A stretch of 64,000 nt of DNA from Primula veris. Taxonomy: Eukaryota > Streptophyta > Magnoliopsida > Ericales > Primulaceae. How positions within the stretch are numbered: the stretch's first letter is position 1; each line of letters begins with the position of its first letter. Shown here piece by piece: positions 35,024 to 47,823 of this stretch. The notes below the pieces were generated by a model. That model made no database searches. It saw only the letters and a program-made list of their open reading frames with translations, and was not told the origin of the DNA. Made by a program: the position numbers and the translations under genes. The stretch is from contig OY821747.1 in NCBI GenBank assembly GCA_963682055.1, positions 29,510,126-29,574,125 of the forward strand, read 5' to 3'.

Positions 35024-37483
35024 GTATGAGAAGTCTTTTCGGTCTTTCTTTGTAATCCACCAATAGAGTAGTGGTGTAATGATACCTTGCGATGCGATTT
35101 GAATTTCTGTAGCTTGTAGTAACTTGGATTTCAATCGAATTCGAAAATGCAGAAATAAGTTGTTAGATGTGCTCTTCTACTCGTAATTTAGCCGTATTCG
35201 ACACTTACTTTTTTGTCTAATATTATCGTTCTTTAACTTGACACATTATGTATTTACCCCTTTTCATCTAATTTAGTAGTCCGATTCTGAACTAGAGGGA
35301 ACGGGTATCCCTCAAAAGGGACAGGGCATGATTCGCCAATTACATCTTTAATCATGTCAGCAATTTCTTTCAAGGAATCTGTCCATTCCCCTCACCAACA
35401 CCATCACACACACACACCAATTACTTTCTCTACCAGGTTGAAAATGATTTTTTTCTTTAAGGACTGTTAAGCTGTAGCCTAAAAGCAAAAAAAAAACCGA
35501 ATTTTTCAAGATGATGTATTTTTTTCATTTAGACAAGTAGTGAAAAAGGTTGGAGATCCTATGTAAGAGCGAATTGTAGTTTTTTTAGTATAATTGAGCA
35601 AAACTGGCCACAGTTCTAACCGATCTATCAGAACTTCATCAACTTATGTAGCAGCTTTCGAAGTTAAATATACAGTGTATATATAGCGATTTACTGTTTA
35701 AAGATCTTAGTTAGTTTGGTCCACACTAAGCTAAACAAAATTACTTTTGTTTAAATTACATCACAAAAAATTGCAATAAAATGAGTAAGCCCTTAAACAT
35801 ATGCCCGGAGAACAATATTGCATTTATTATTTTGTAATCACACATGAGACCAAGGTGGAGGATTACTATCTATCATATCATACTATTATTATATGCAAAT
35901 CCAAATTTTTTAAACCTGTCAAATTTTGTAATTTTTTTTCAAAAATGTTCATACCCTTTTTTATTAATTACTGTACAATATGTAACCTACTAGAAAATAA
36001 AAACAAATAACTATTTTTTTTAAATAACACTCTTACTTTCTCTTTAGCAACTAAAAATTCTTTCAACTACTATTTGTATTATAATCACCACACTTATATT
36101 ATTCTCACCGTATTGCACACGCATCGCATCACATGTGTAACGCGTAGTCACGGTTAATAGTTTTAAACATACGACTAGAAAACTGCACAAGCAGCACCAC
36201 TAGATGAGAATATTCTCTGAACCTTTAATTTTAGTTGGAAGACTATTACTTTATTTTAGTCTGAATAATTAGGTTAAGCAACAACATTGAAAAAATAAGT
36301 TGAAAACTGTTTTATGGCAATGTTACAAAGACAAAGAATATTTACACAACATACACTACAATCATATTGATGTAATCGGTTTTGCTAAGGAGTGACTCCC
36401 ACGAGGTATTGTTTAAGCATTAAATATTCTTTTAAAATAAAGTTGTTATTGATATAAATAAAAGTTGCATTTATATCATAACATTATATATCACTAATTA
36501 CCATTTTATGTGTACTAATTACTTCAGTAGTTTTTATTAATGTATTAATATAATGAACATTTTTTAACAAATGCCATACATCATTAATTAACTAATGCCC
36601 AAATTCATAACCCCGTAACATAATAAATCTAAGTGACATAATTCATTTTTCCGTCATATTTTACCAACTAGTTTCCATTTGTGTAGGTTAGCATTTCTCT
36701 TTAAAGTAACATGCACCAATCCATTGTTGGAGTTTAACGACTATATTTTGCAATCGAAGTCCGGCTATGGGTTTAGTCGTGAGTCGTGACCCTTTTGTTT
36801 TTATCAAAGTTCGATCCAACAGTCGACAAAAAAGAAACAAAGGGTAATGTTGGGCTCTTATTCCATGTACACTCATAACCGACATTCAGAAGGGAAATGT
36901 TCCCGCTCACGTGTTGGCAAAATTGGCCTTAACTAGTAAGTCCAATAATATTTGGATAGAAGATTTTCCTCTTTGTGTATGTTCACCCGCAAGTGCTAAT
37001 ATAACTCATCCTGTGTAATTTGTTTGTTTGGAAATGAGTAGTTTACCTTTCAAAAAAAAAAAAAGTAGCTCTGTTATACGGATACGAGTGCGAGTTAACT
37101 TATGACATATGATAAAAGTTGAAAATTTTGGATACGATACGATAAATGTACGTCAATAGAAAAGTATTTAGTTATAGTATATGATTCATGTTACAAATTA
37201 CAATATTTCAATAACATATTAACAACTAAATAAACAATCTAAGACCGCACCGCCGTTTTCACTGAATGTGAATATAGTCTTATAACTAATTTATGTGTAA
37301 AATAAATTTAATTAAATTTATTATACTTGTAGATAATAAAATATTCACATTTTGGTTATTTTTTTTATTAAAAAACAAAACTTAAATTTCCTAGTTGTAT
37401 GTAAAAAGTACTAGAGAAGTATCATACGCGAACTCATACCATATACAGGTGGTCAAATAATAAAAAAGCCAACTGTCTGATAT
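35024..37483. other. 3' flank and AT-rich intergenic DNA
   Basis: 35024-35200 is likely 3' UTR. 35395-35425 has a CA-rich run. 37070-37150 has GGATACG words of the hAT-MITE family without clear ends. No gene found. Confidence 0.45.
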
Positions 37484-37491
37484 GCCGTACA

Positions 37492-38377
37492 TAGAGATGA
37501 CAATTTTGCGGGTTTCAATCCGACCCGACCTGAGTATAAACTCACATTTTTACTCATTTAACCCGACCCGACCCATTAATTGACTCGTTTTAAAAAAAAT
37601 ACCTTTTCCCTTTTAAAAAATAAATCTCATAAATGTCAAAAATTTCGAAGAAAATTTGTTAAATAGGGTAAAAGATCATTTGATTTAGAAAGATAATATA
37701 AAAAACGTGATATTAAATACCCCTTCACATTAATTTACGGATTTAAATTTTGCATTATTCTCTTTGACATTTTCATATTTATTGAATTAATTTCGGCTCA
37801 TTAATTTCGTGAATTAAAACATTACTATATGTAAAAATGTAATATAAAAGTATATTATTGATATGATGATTTAATTTCCCGTAAATTCTTCTATAAATAA
37901 AGACGATAAAATATTAGTTATTAATTAACATGAATAAATTTTATTCACATTTAATATAAATATCGTTTCATTAATTAATAAATTAATTGTGTATAAGATT
38001 TTTTTTAACAAACCCAACGAAATGTATATTTTGTACTACTATAGCCGGGAGAGTTTAACGTACATGAGAGAGAGAAAAAAGTGTTAAGTTGCAATTTTAC
38101 CCATTTAAACTATAGAAGAGACAGTTTAATGTATATGAGAGAGCGAGTTTTAAGTTGTATTTTTACCAAATCCATTTAAATGTATACTCTCTATTACTAT
38201 AAGACATCCAGTTTAATGTATATGATAGATATAAAAGTGAGAGAGTGTTAACTTGCCATTTTTAAGTTACATTTTTACCCATTTAAATCCGACCCGAATA
38301 AAATTGTATTTTTATCCGACCCGTGATGGGTCGAGTCGGATTGGGTCGGGTTGAAACCCGCGAAATTGTCATCCCTA
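37492..38377. mobile_element. hAT-type MITE (TAGRGATGACAATTT ends)
   Basis: Ends TAGAGATGACAATTTTGCGG and, inverted, TAGGGATGACAATTTCGCGG; the match continues through GGGTTTCAAYCCGACCC. Flanking octamers GCCGTACA (37484-37491) and ACCGTACA (38378-38385) differ at one base. The interior has three diverged copies of an about 85-base unit with CAGTTTAATGTATATGA (38045-38290). Size 886 bp, no coding. Confidence 0.8.
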
Positions 38378-38481
38378 ACCGTACACGATACTCAAAGTGT
38401 CGAACCGTATACATATCGGATACTTCAAAGAAATAAAAAAGAACTATCTGAGTTACTCAATGTCATCCCGAAGGTGCATGG

Positions 38482-39347
38482 TAGGGCTGGGCAAAAACCC
38501 GCGAAAACCGACCCAAACCGGAAACCGAATCGGACCAAACCGAAAAAAATCGAAACCGAAAAAACCGAAACCGAAAAAGACCGAAACCGAGAAGACCGAA
38601 AACCATTCTGCTCGGTTTCGGTTCACTGCATAACCGAACCGAAAAAAACCGTAAAACAGAAAAAACCTAAAAAACCCCGAAAAAACCGAAAAAATATACT
38701 AATTAATTCTATACCATGCATGTACAAATTAATTTTTTTGGTTAAATAAAGAAACAAACAAAGAAAATAAATGACCAGTAATATAAATGTTTGTAGGGCT
38801 TCCTTATCCTTATGGACCTTATCAGTTATTAGTTATTACTCTCATTCTTCTTAGCCGCATTCTCTCTGTCTCTCTCTCTCTCTTTCAAATTTCCAATGGT
38901 GAGCATCCATACCATCTCTTTTGTTGTTTGCATTTTTATTTCTACATAATTATTAAAAATATTTCCTTAGTTCCTCTTATTTTCAATTGATGAATTTCTT
39001 TTTACAATTCTAAGTAACCGACTGAATAAAGAATCTGGAAATTTCTGGGTTTTTTTGGGTTTGTTGTTATAAGTGAAGTTTTGGGTTTGGCTATTTAGCA
39101 TTTTTGAACAGCTTATAAAATAAATAAGTTTAAAATGTATGTACCTGTAAACCTGAACCAAAACCGGTACCGGAAAACCGAACCAGAACCGGACCCGAAC
39201 CGGACCGAAATGTTTCGGTCCAGTTCGGTTCGGTTCGGTTCACATTTTCAGAAAACCGAAAACCGAAAATAACCGGACCGAAATTAATTTCGGTTTTGAT
39301 TCCGGTTTTACCAAAAACCGGATTGAACCGGACCGTGCCCAGCCCTA
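38482..39347. mobile_element. hAT-type MITE (TAGGGCTGGGCA ends)
   Basis: Perfect 12-bp inverted ends TAGGGCTGGGCA and TGCCCAGCCCTA, with a perfect 8-bp target-site duplication GTGCATGG (38474-38481 and 39348-39355). Both subterminal regions are rich in CCGAAACCG/CGGTTCGGTT words in opposite orientation, about 200 bases each side. No transposase. Size 866 bp. It lies about 100 bases from the preceding MITE. Confidence 0.88.
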
Positions 39348-39355
39348 GTGCATGG

Positions 39356-40140
39356 CATCTTAGTCGGACCGAAACTTTCACTCTTTGGAAAAGAAATAAA
39401 TTTCACCATTTCATATAAAGAAAAAAATAAAAATGATATTTTGGGTGCGTCACCTGCAAAGGAAAACCAAAAATCACCAATTTCCTATAAAGAAAAAACG
39501 ATATTTTGAATGCGCAGCTACAAAATAGTCTTATACATGCAATTTTCAAAATCATACGATTAATATAAGTCGATCCAAAAATTTTAAGCGTGTCAAATTT
39601 GTACAAAATTTTCAAAAATAATCTCACTCTAATATTGTAATTACTCTTAAATACCATCATTCAATTCAAATACATAAATAACTTAAAAAAATATTATTTT
39701 ACACACATATTTACATTTCAAACAAAATCGTCATGTATATTTTTTATAAGAGTAAAATATTATATTACTCTTTATATACGATTGTTAATTAATTATATTA
39801 AATCAATCGATATTTAATTTTTTAAAAAAATATTAACTTTATTTATCGGATCCTATCTATATCACTGCGTACCCCAGATAACGTGTCGACAAGCATGACC
39901 AAAGTACAGTAGAGTAAGATGTGGACAAATAAAAAGAAAGAGGTGGAATATAAATATTTGACTTTTAAAAATAAAACTAAAAGATGGAAGGTGGAGATGC
40001 CATAGTGATATAAGGTCCACATAAACGACAAAAGACCCCACAATAAGGAAACAAATCCCAGTCCCCCTACTACTCTGTGCCTTTGTAGTCAGTATTATTA
40101 TTTATTACTCTCTTTAATTTATATTTCTGTCTTCTTATTA
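39356..40140. other. Intergenic AT-rich DNA
   Basis: No gene, clear element or regulatory site that I can support. Confidence 0.4.
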
Positions 40141-40485
40141 TTTGTCAATGCTTGTCCATTTGCCAGCTTTTAACCATGGTTATATCCCTTGGTTAACTCT
40201 TAACCATGCTCATCCTTTTTTTTTATTATAGGTTTTCATCGTTTTTTTAACTGTAATCGTAATTATCTTTTAAATCAATGTTTTATATTATTTATCTGGC
40301 TACTTATTAGTTAATGCTTGTCCATACCCAGCTTTTAACCATAGTTATACCCCCTTGTTAACTCTTAACCATGGTCATATTTCTTAGGGCATCATATTTT
40401 TTCAGGTTACATTCATTAGGTTTTCATCGTTTTTTTAACCGTAATCGTAATTATTTTTTAAATCAACGTTTTATATTATTTATAA
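40141..40485. repeat. About 175-bp tandem duplication upstream of the IDD gene
   Basis: Two copies share AATGCTTGTCCAT, CCAGCTTTTAACCAT, TTAACTCTTAACCATG, AGGTTTTCATCGTTTTTTTA and TTTTATATTATTTAT in order. The second copy has an extra about 20 bases in the middle. Confidence 0.85.
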
Positions 40486-42461
40486 AGTGTTTGTTCAACA
40501 AAATTTGTAAAATTTGACATTTTATATTTTTTTTTTGTATTTAATTGTTTGTTTGACAATTTATAAGAATATATTAATATTAATTTATTTATTTTGGTTG
40601 GTTTATTACTGTTACTACTATTATTTATTTCTTTGGGGGTAAATTACAACCTACAAGTCTACGACCACAAGTTATCAAAAACAATGTTTCATTTTCATGG
40701 ACCAAAAATGTTTCATTTTCAATTAACAAACCAAGGTGTTGCCAAAATGCAATTGAGATTGGATGTGAAAACATGCATGTCATGACTTTTTTGTAACTTG
40801 TGAGTTATATGATTATGATTTTTTTTGTCTGGTTTGAACATATATTTAGAATAATCGTGAGTATAATAGTCTGTGATCAAGTGATCGGTGGAAGTAACTC
40901 TTGAATTTGACTAAGGGAACAACATCTCTTGTTAACATTTGCTACCTAAAATCGATCTGGTCAAACTATTTGTAACGTGTAAACCCTGAATTTCTCCCAA
41001 AACTAATACATGTTCTAGATTCACTGACATTTATAGGTAACGAATCAATAATTTTTCAGAAATGTTTTTTTTTTTTTGGTTGTTGTAAAAAGTGAGTTTT
41101 AAGGCTCTTTATTAACAAAGTACATTTGTATTCTTGTTCATTTCCCTTACTTAAAGAACGTAAACGTTTTTCAATCTTACGAGCCAAACTAGAGCTTTTG
41201 ATAAATGGTTCTATCCTTAAGGAATCCCATTTATCGTTTAGAAGATACACCAAGTCGGTGTTTTATAAGACACAAGATGTGTTTTGGGCAAAAATAGATC
41301 GTTCAATGCCTAATCCTGTCCAATCTCACTTAATCACATCTAATGCACCAGACGTATTGGATCAGCCTAACACATAAGGTCGCCTTTTATAAGCAAAGTT
41401 TACCGGGAAACAATATTTAGATAGAAAATGTGTTTCCCCGAAAACCTGTTTCGGAAACTGAAACCATAGTCCCTTCAAATTTGGAAGGAAACGTTTCGTA
41501 AACTTAGTTGAAACATTACAAAATCTAAATAATACTTTTTCATAACACTATTAAAATGAAAAATATACTTTACTAAAACTATAAGCAAGCTTTTACGATA
41601 CTCTTTTGGTAATAAATTAGAAAAAAAAACCCATTATAAATCACGTTATTAAAGAGAATATATAATATTTAAATAAATTATTTGTTTAGTTATTCAAATT
41701 TTAGCTATTATATCTCATGAAATATAAAAAATTGAGTATTTTTTCATATTGTTATCCAAATTCATGCAAGTTATATAAAAAGATAATATATATTTTATTT
41801 CAAATTTTAAATTATACCGTACTTTTTTCGTATCCAACTCAATTTTAAGGGGCGTTTATTGTTTCCGTTTCTCAAATTTGTATGGGTAAAAAAAAAAAAA
41901 AGTAACAAGCCATCATTTTATGAAAAGTATAGGGGTAATATAAATTAGGTAACAAAAAAGATATTTTAAGGTGTTATTTTCTCCATATCTCTGAAAGTAA
42001 ACGATAGCATAGAACTGTACAATACTCTCTCTCTCTCTCTCTTTCTCAAATCTGCTACTTTGTCTGTGTTTCTAAATACTTTCAAAATTTTATAGTAATT
42101 ATTTGAGAATTTACCTAAATACCATCTAAATAGCAAGTTAGTATAAGTCAGATTCAAGAAAAATGAGTTGAATTTTCATGAAATTTTCCAAATTTAAAAC
42201 ATGGGTATTGTTAATAACACTGTTTCTGAATCTGGGTCAAAGCTATAAACTTGATAGCTGTTGTTAGGTGAGAGAAAGAGAGAGAGAGAGAGAGGGAGAG
42301 AGAGAGATTTGAGTAAAAAAGCAATCTTGACTGGTAGATAGATAGTACAAAATTATAAACTCTAGGACAAAAAAATAAAATTACTTAAGAGGTATTTAAG
42401 AATCCCTTTTTTGCTAAATTCTCTAGTTATTATTATTGTCCTAGCAATAATTTTAATTACT
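40486..42461. promoter_or_regulatory. 5' flank of the IDD gene with CT and GA tracts
   Basis: AT-rich upstream DNA. A (CT)n tract at about 42026-42044 and a (GA)n tract at about 42272-42308 form a mirror-like pair around a 5'-leader-like region; such tracts are common in plant promoters and 5' UTRs and can bind BPC-type GAGA proteins. No convincing TATA box was fixed. Their regulatory role is inference. Confidence 0.4.
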
Positions 42462-45400
42462 ATGCCGACCGAGGTAGAAAACTCCGCTGACTCGACTAAG
42501 CCACCGTCTGCAAAAAAGAAGCGAAACCTCCCCGGAATGCCCGGTAAATATCCTTTTTTCTAATTTTCTCATTTAGGATTGTGTAGTTTTTTTTTTTTTT
42601 TTTTGTATTTTAAAGTTAAGTCATTTCCTTGTTTTTTTGGGATTTTCAGCAAAAAAAAAAAAGTATGTGGAAAAGTTTGATGTTAAGTTACATTAGTTTG
42701 GGGAATCTGAGGGCTTGTTTGGTTACTTATTTGTTCTTTTTTTATTTGCTGTTTGGGTTTTAAGCTGTGTTATATTTGATTGACTGGCTTAAAAGCTTGT
42801 TTTTTTACTTCTTCCAGATATGTATTGTAATGAATATAGACATACTTAAACAGAAAAACCCAAGAAATTTCTTTTTAATATTGAACTCAGCTCAATTTTC
42901 TTTTTTTGAATATTTAACTCAGCTCAATTTTCTTTGAATTTAAGTATTAGATTTGTTTAAAGTTTTATTCTTTTGAATATCCAAGTCAGGTAAAATTATT
43001 CTCTCTTTCTGTGAAAATCAAGGTTGGGCTAAATTTATATTTCCTGGTTTTGATTTTCATTGTAGTTTTAATTGTTTTGGCAGATCCAGAAGCCGAGGTA
43101 ATCGCCTTGTCACCAAAAGCCCTCCTCGCCACAAACCGGTTCGTATGTGAAATTTGCAGTAAAGGCTTCCAAAGAGACCAAAACCTGCAGCTCCATAGGA
43201 GGGGCCACAACCTCCCCTGGAAACTCCGGCAGAGGACTAGCAATGAGATACGTAAACGCGTATATGTGTGCCCTGAACCCTCTTGCATACACCACGATCC
43301 GTCACGAGCTTTGGGCGATTTGACAGGGATTAAAAAGCATTATTGTCGTAAACATGGGGTGAAGAAATGGAAGTGTGAGAAGTGTGCAAAGATGTACGCT
43401 GTTCAATCGGATTGGAAGGCTCATACAAAGATTTGTGGGATGAGGGAGTATAAATGTGATTGCGGGACTTTATTTTCGAGGTTTGTCTTGCCTTTTTTTT
43501 TTCCGTTTTCGTTTTTGGAAATTGGTTTTGAAGACTGATAGGAGTATCAGTTTTGTTTTGTTTGATCAGCTATATCATGTTCTCATATGTTTAAAGCAAG
43601 ATACATTATAAAAGCTGGATTGTTTGGCCTTGTTTGGTTGCAGTTTTTAAGCTTATTTTACTGCTTTTGTTTGTTTAAAAGCTGGATTGAATTCAGTTGG
43701 CCAGTTCAAAAGTTGAGGTTTTCAGTTTTTCTTAGCTTGAAAAAGCTACTATCTTCAGCTGGATGAACCTATTTTTTTTGTGATTCACAACATCCAGCTT
43801 ATTTGCCTCAAACTCCAACATAGTCCTTTTGAGAATATGATTAAGCTCAGGATTTTACATTATAGTTATTCGATTGACCAGCCTAGAACCGAAAATCATT
43901 TTCCTTTTTGATCTAACTGTAGAAGTGTGAAGTTAGAATAATCTATTATCCTTTATTTAGCAAAAAAACACGCTTAGTTTCTTAGGAATGCATCTGAAGA
44001 AGCCCTATGTCTTAAAAGACGAGTAAACAGCGGTAATTTCATGTAAATTGAATACGTTTTGGCTTTAATTTATTTCAGGAGGGATAGTTTTATCACACAC
44101 AGAGCCTTTTGTGATGCTTTAGCTGAGGAGTGTGCAAAAGTTCCACCACCTGTGGTGGCCGAAGAAGAGGCAAACCATCAAACAGTGGCTTCACCGCCAC
44201 TTTTGCTAGAACCGACTCTTTCTCCAACAGCACCAGTCGTGGTTTCCCCTGTTTTGTCCAATGAAAGTCCGGGTAATAGGCGCATATTTAGCTTAACTTT
44301 AGCAAGTATTCTAACTTCCGAGTTTAGTCTTGTTCAAAGTCTGTAGTAGTTCTGTGCTTACTCAACCGACTGCAACGTTTAGCGATTAAGCTTGTTTTTT
44401 AAGCATAAGGTATTTGGGTAGCTTAAAAGTCGAGCGCTTTTTTATTTTTATATCCTAAAAAGCTGGTAAAAGTTTAAAGGTGGACTAATCCCGAATTTTC
44501 CATAGTTTAGGCTTCATTGTTAAAAGCTACTGTAGTTGAAAGGAAAAGAACAAAAAGAACTGTGTTTTTAATTCATTTGTTTCTTAGGAAATACTAGTCC
44601 CAAAATAGAGACTCATAACTGAACCTTGGATTTAGTTGTCTTTCGCCTTTTATGAGAATTGTTTGTGTTGTGTACACAAATTTTTAATATTAAGTACACC
44701 GAGATCCTCTCCTTAAACAGGAAAGCAAGAAAAAGATCATTAGTTTGTTTATTACTTCATATCCAAAGAGATTCAAAAGCTTAAAAAGGGGCTAAAGTTG
44801 AGTTCAAGTAAAGTAAGCTATTATGATTCTCCTTTTGCATTTCTTTTTAGTTATTTATCCTCCCTCAACTTAAAAATCCAATTTATTTGCATATTTTTAT
44901 CATACTCACTAAACATACAGTGCTAATTTTGATTTCACAAACTACAGAGTTTCCAGAAAATCCCAATCCTAACGAGATTCTTGAGGACACGCCAAAATTA
45001 GCTTCAGCTATTAATAGTCCAAACAACTCGAGCAACAACGGTAGCACAAGAAGTAACGTATTTGCTAGCTTGTTCGCCTCTTCAACAACCTCAAACACCT
45101 TACAACAACCTAATCCTATCCTCGGGTTCACGGACCTGGTCCAATCTATGGCCCGTGGACCCGACCCTGAGCTCATCTCACTAGGCCTAGCTACCAATCA
45201 TTTTGCGCCACGTCAGCAGCCTATGCAGTACGCTCCCCCGTCACAACCAGCATTGTCAGCCACAGCTTTATTGCAAAAAGCGGCTCAAATGGGAGCGACA
45301 GCTACAAATGCTTCATTGCTAAGAGGGCTCGGTATATCACCTTTGCCAGCTCAGCATGAGTGGGACCATAGGGGAATGGAATCTGACGGTGCTGGTTCTA

Positions 45401-45609
45401 TTTCGGCTGGGCTTGGACTTGGCTTATCGTATGATGGTGGGTCGGGACTTTTTGGGCCCAAACAAACGACGCTTGATCTTTTTGGGCTTGGAATGGCGGC
45501 CCATAATAGGTCCGGTGGTGGGTTCTCGGCCTTAATGACATCGATAGGTGGAGGTGGAGGTACATTTGGTGGTAGCGAATTTACCGGAAAGGACATGGGA
45601 AGAAGCTAA
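42462..45609 (+). CDS. IDD: INDETERMINATE DOMAIN (IDD) C2H2 zinc-finger transcription factor
   Basis: 444-aa nuclear DNA-binding regulator. Exons 42462-42543, 43084-43480, 44079-44272, 44948-45609; phases agree. Residues 18-21 KKKR form a nuclear-localisation signal. The ID domain has four fingers: C2H2 (C49, C52, H65, H69), C2H2 (C90, C95, H113, H118), then two C2HC (C125, C128, H141, C145; C152, C154, H167, C171). Family words include NRFVCEICSKGFQRDQNLQL, LPWKLRQR and CDCGTLFSRRDSFITHRAFC. The intron splitting SR|RD is at the usual IDD position. The C-terminus keeps SATALLQKAAQMGAT and TTLDLFGLG, followed by a Gly-rich tail. IDDs commonly act with GRAS proteins in development, gibberellin or sugar signalling. 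I cannot assign an individual member. Confidence 0.95.
43626..43830. repeat. Dispersed GGCCTTGTTTGGTTG-type repeat in an IDD intron
   Basis: It begins GGCCTTGTTTGGTTGCAGTT and is followed by TTTAAGCTTATT, AAAAGCTGGATT and AAAAGCTACT words. Similar openings occur at about 29604, 31306, 33246 and 42712, and inverted near 63275. It is a dispersed non-autonomous element or its debris; ends are unclear. Confidence 0.5.
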
Positions 45610-46051
45610 AATGTTGGTTGATGTGTATGCATGTATGTATGTATAATGTATGTATGTAATGTATTAATGTTATGTAAAGTAATGTTAATGCTCTTTTTCT
45701 TATTTAAGTAATAGGTGAGTATGACATTAGAGACATTATTGTTGTTAGCCTTCCCTTTTGTGGAAAGTCAAATTACAACTATCATTATTTTTTGATAGAC
45801 AGTGGAGATTGTTTTAAATAGTGTGTAATAATATAGTATTTTCTCATTCACAAATCACAATGTTTCTTAAGTTGATGGGCATCTTGTAAATAGCCTTATG
45901 TCTAATTATTGCAAGTAATACTTAGTTATCCTGTATACTTGATTATAAAATATAAAAAATAAAGTTATCCTGTATACTTTATCATTTTTTACAGCCTCCA
46001 TATCTTGTTCTGAAAATGTCACAAACTTTAGCCTTAGTGGTCTTTTATAAT
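45610..46051. other. IDD 3' UTR and short intergenic gap
   Basis: Starts with a (TGTA)n-like microsatellite (45625-45660), probably in the IDD 3' UTR. No gene lies between this and the target-site duplication of MULE-1. Confidence 0.5.
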
Positions 46052-46060
46052 TTTTATTAA

Positions 46061-46333
46061 GAGACTGGCTTTTTCCACCCTAAAATATCTGTTTTGATGC
46101 TCAAACCGTAAAAAATTATTACGGACCGTAAATCTGACTTACAAACTGTAATTTTAACTTATGGTTTATGAAAAAAGTCAAACCGTAAGTCAAATTTACG
46201 GTTTGTAATTAAAATTTACGGTTTGACTGTAAAATTACCAAAATGCCCCTGTGTTGAAAATAACAGATTTTTCAGATAACTTAGCCGATCGATCTGCTGT
46301 GAACTCCGATCGTCGGCCAAGCTGTCTGGAAAA
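46061..46333. repeat. MULE-1 left terminal inverted repeat
   Basis: Pairs with 50618-50889. It holds four AAACCGTA/TACGGTTT-type half-sites and one degraded pair of CCGATCGATCGG palindromes (GCCGATCGATCTG, CCGATCGTCGG). Confidence 0.9.
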
Positions 46334-46343
46334 TCTGTTATTT

Positions 46344-47177
46344 TCAACGCAGGTTAATTTCCGTAACTTGGCGTCCATACCAAGTTAGAATACCATTATC
46401 TTTATCATGAATTCTCATTTGAGAAAGATTACTTAAGGAAATCTCAATCCTAGTGTTGAGAATTTTGTGTTTTGTAGGAATTTTGAAATATTCAAGAATA
46501 TCGCTAATAAGAGAGCCATACGAAAGATAGTGTTTTGTTTTGTTTTTTGCATATATCATTTTCTTAAAAATTAGGGTGGCGGTATCTAATTTGATTTGCC
46601 TTTGCATACAAGCAAGAGCGACAATGTTTTCTTCCGAAACATCACTGAAATTTGAGCTATGGAGAAAAATTACTTTCGCGAGAACAAAAAAAGCAATTTT
46701 GTTTTGAAAATGTAGACCATTAGCTTTTGGTTCTCCAACATGTTGCGGGTGAAAAACGGCTTGACTAAGCTCAATAAGGTTACCTACATTATAAATATTG
46801 GTAACCGCTTCGGTTTTTGAAATGCCACATTGGTCTAATCCTAAAAGGTCGTAAAATTGAGCGACGGTTAACACAATAGCTTTTTTGTTAACCTTAGATT
46901 TAAGTTCAAGGACACCCTGCTTATTTGTGTCAATTACGATATTTTCATAAAATTGATAGGTTTCTTCGATATATATATCATAATCTAGAGAAATCAAAAA
47001 ATCCCAATTTTGAAATGTTATATTCTCTTGAATGAGAGGAAATTTATCGAGAAATGACCTATGAATAGAAACACGATTTACGATTTTCCTACTAGCAATA
47101 GGATCTTCGGATCTAGATTTAGAAATATTACACGAACGAGGAGCGGATGAGCCGAGTTCTTGAGAATTACGAACCAT
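46344..47177 (-). CDS. MULE-1 passenger ORF, plant transposon protein-like
   Basis: An intact 277-aa frame starting at ATG 47177 (MVRNSQELGSSAPRSCNISK). It has no introns and no membrane segment. Parts such as FLDKFPLIQENITFQNWDFL, EETYQFYENI, KKAIVLTVAQFYDLLGLDQCG (split) and NKIAFFVLAKVIFLHSS resemble, in pattern, the 'putative plant transposon protein' domain found in plant repeats (a hydrophobic helix, FYxN, then ILT..QFYDLLGL). That is a recollection, not a search. It lies between the left TIR and the transposase remnant, on the same strand. Why it remains open while the transposase is broken is unclear; it may simply be younger or selected. Confidence 0.6.
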   Translation of the reverse strand: MVRNSQELGSSAPRSCNISKSRSEDPIASRKIVNRVSIHRSFLDKFPLIQENITFQNWDFLISLDYDIYIEETYQFYENIVIDTNKQGVLELKSKVNKKAIVLTVAQFYDLLGLDQCGISKTEAVTNIYNVGNLIELSQAVFHPQHVGEPKANGLHFQNKIAFFVLAKVIFLHSSNFSDVSEENIVALACMQRQIKLDTATLIFKKMIYAKNKTKHYLSYGSLISDILEYFKIPTKHKILNTRIEISLSNLSQMRIHDKDNGILTWYGRQVTEINLR

Positions 47178-47447
47178 TTTCACAAATTAGATAAATTTGG
47201 CTTTTTTGAAAATTAGGATTTATAAAAAAATACCCAATTGAAAAGTAGGGTTTCAATGGATTTAAGGTTGAATTGATGTGAAATATATGTATTAATATGT
47301 TGGAAATTAGGGTTTTTAACAAAAAAAAAAGTTGTTTTGATTAAGATTTGATAGATTTATATGAAATTGGTGATTTACGGTTGTATGGAGAGATATAGAT
47401 ATATATGTTATGTATGTATATGTATTTCACAGATTTGTTAAAATTCG

Positions 47448-47645
47448 ACACTGGTCGATCGATCGGGGGTCATGGCCGATCGATCGGCCATGCTGTTTGG
47501 AATTTTCAGAACAAAACTGAAACAGTCCGATCGATCGCGGGTCAGGGCCGATCGATCGGACTACTTATCTGGAATTTTCAACTAAAACTGAAACAGTCCG
47601 ATCGATCGGGGGTCGTGGCCGATCGATCGGACTACCTTTCTGAAA
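47448..47645. repeat. Three tandem CCGATCGATCGG-pair units in MULE-1
   Basis: Each about 70-base unit contains two palindromic CGATCGATCG cores separated by GGGGTCATGGC-like spacers, then TTTTCA and AAACTGAAACAGT. The same palindromes, with spacer GAGTTCACAAC or GAGTTCACTGC, lie in the right TIR (50568-50668) and, degraded, in the left TIR. Confidence 0.9.
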
Positions 47646-47823
47646 TTTTTTGAGTACAATTTGCTTAAAGTAAAACTTAAAAAATAAAAACACCTATTTT
47701 AACCACACACGAAGTTGTTAAAACGAAGAAAATTATTAAGAATATGAAACATTACATAATTTAACTTCGGCCTCATTACAATCAGTTATACAAAATTGGA
47801 AAAATAGTATCATACATGAAAAT

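Noticed and set aside
38351..38749. Lys/Thr/Glu-rich open frame
   Set aside because: It reads through CCGAAACCG repeats in the hAT-type MITE arm.
47448..47645. Bacterial-type operator or Dam-site cluster because of many GATC
   Set aside because: The GATC density is due to CGATCGATCG palindromes of a plant transposon; nothing bacterial is present.
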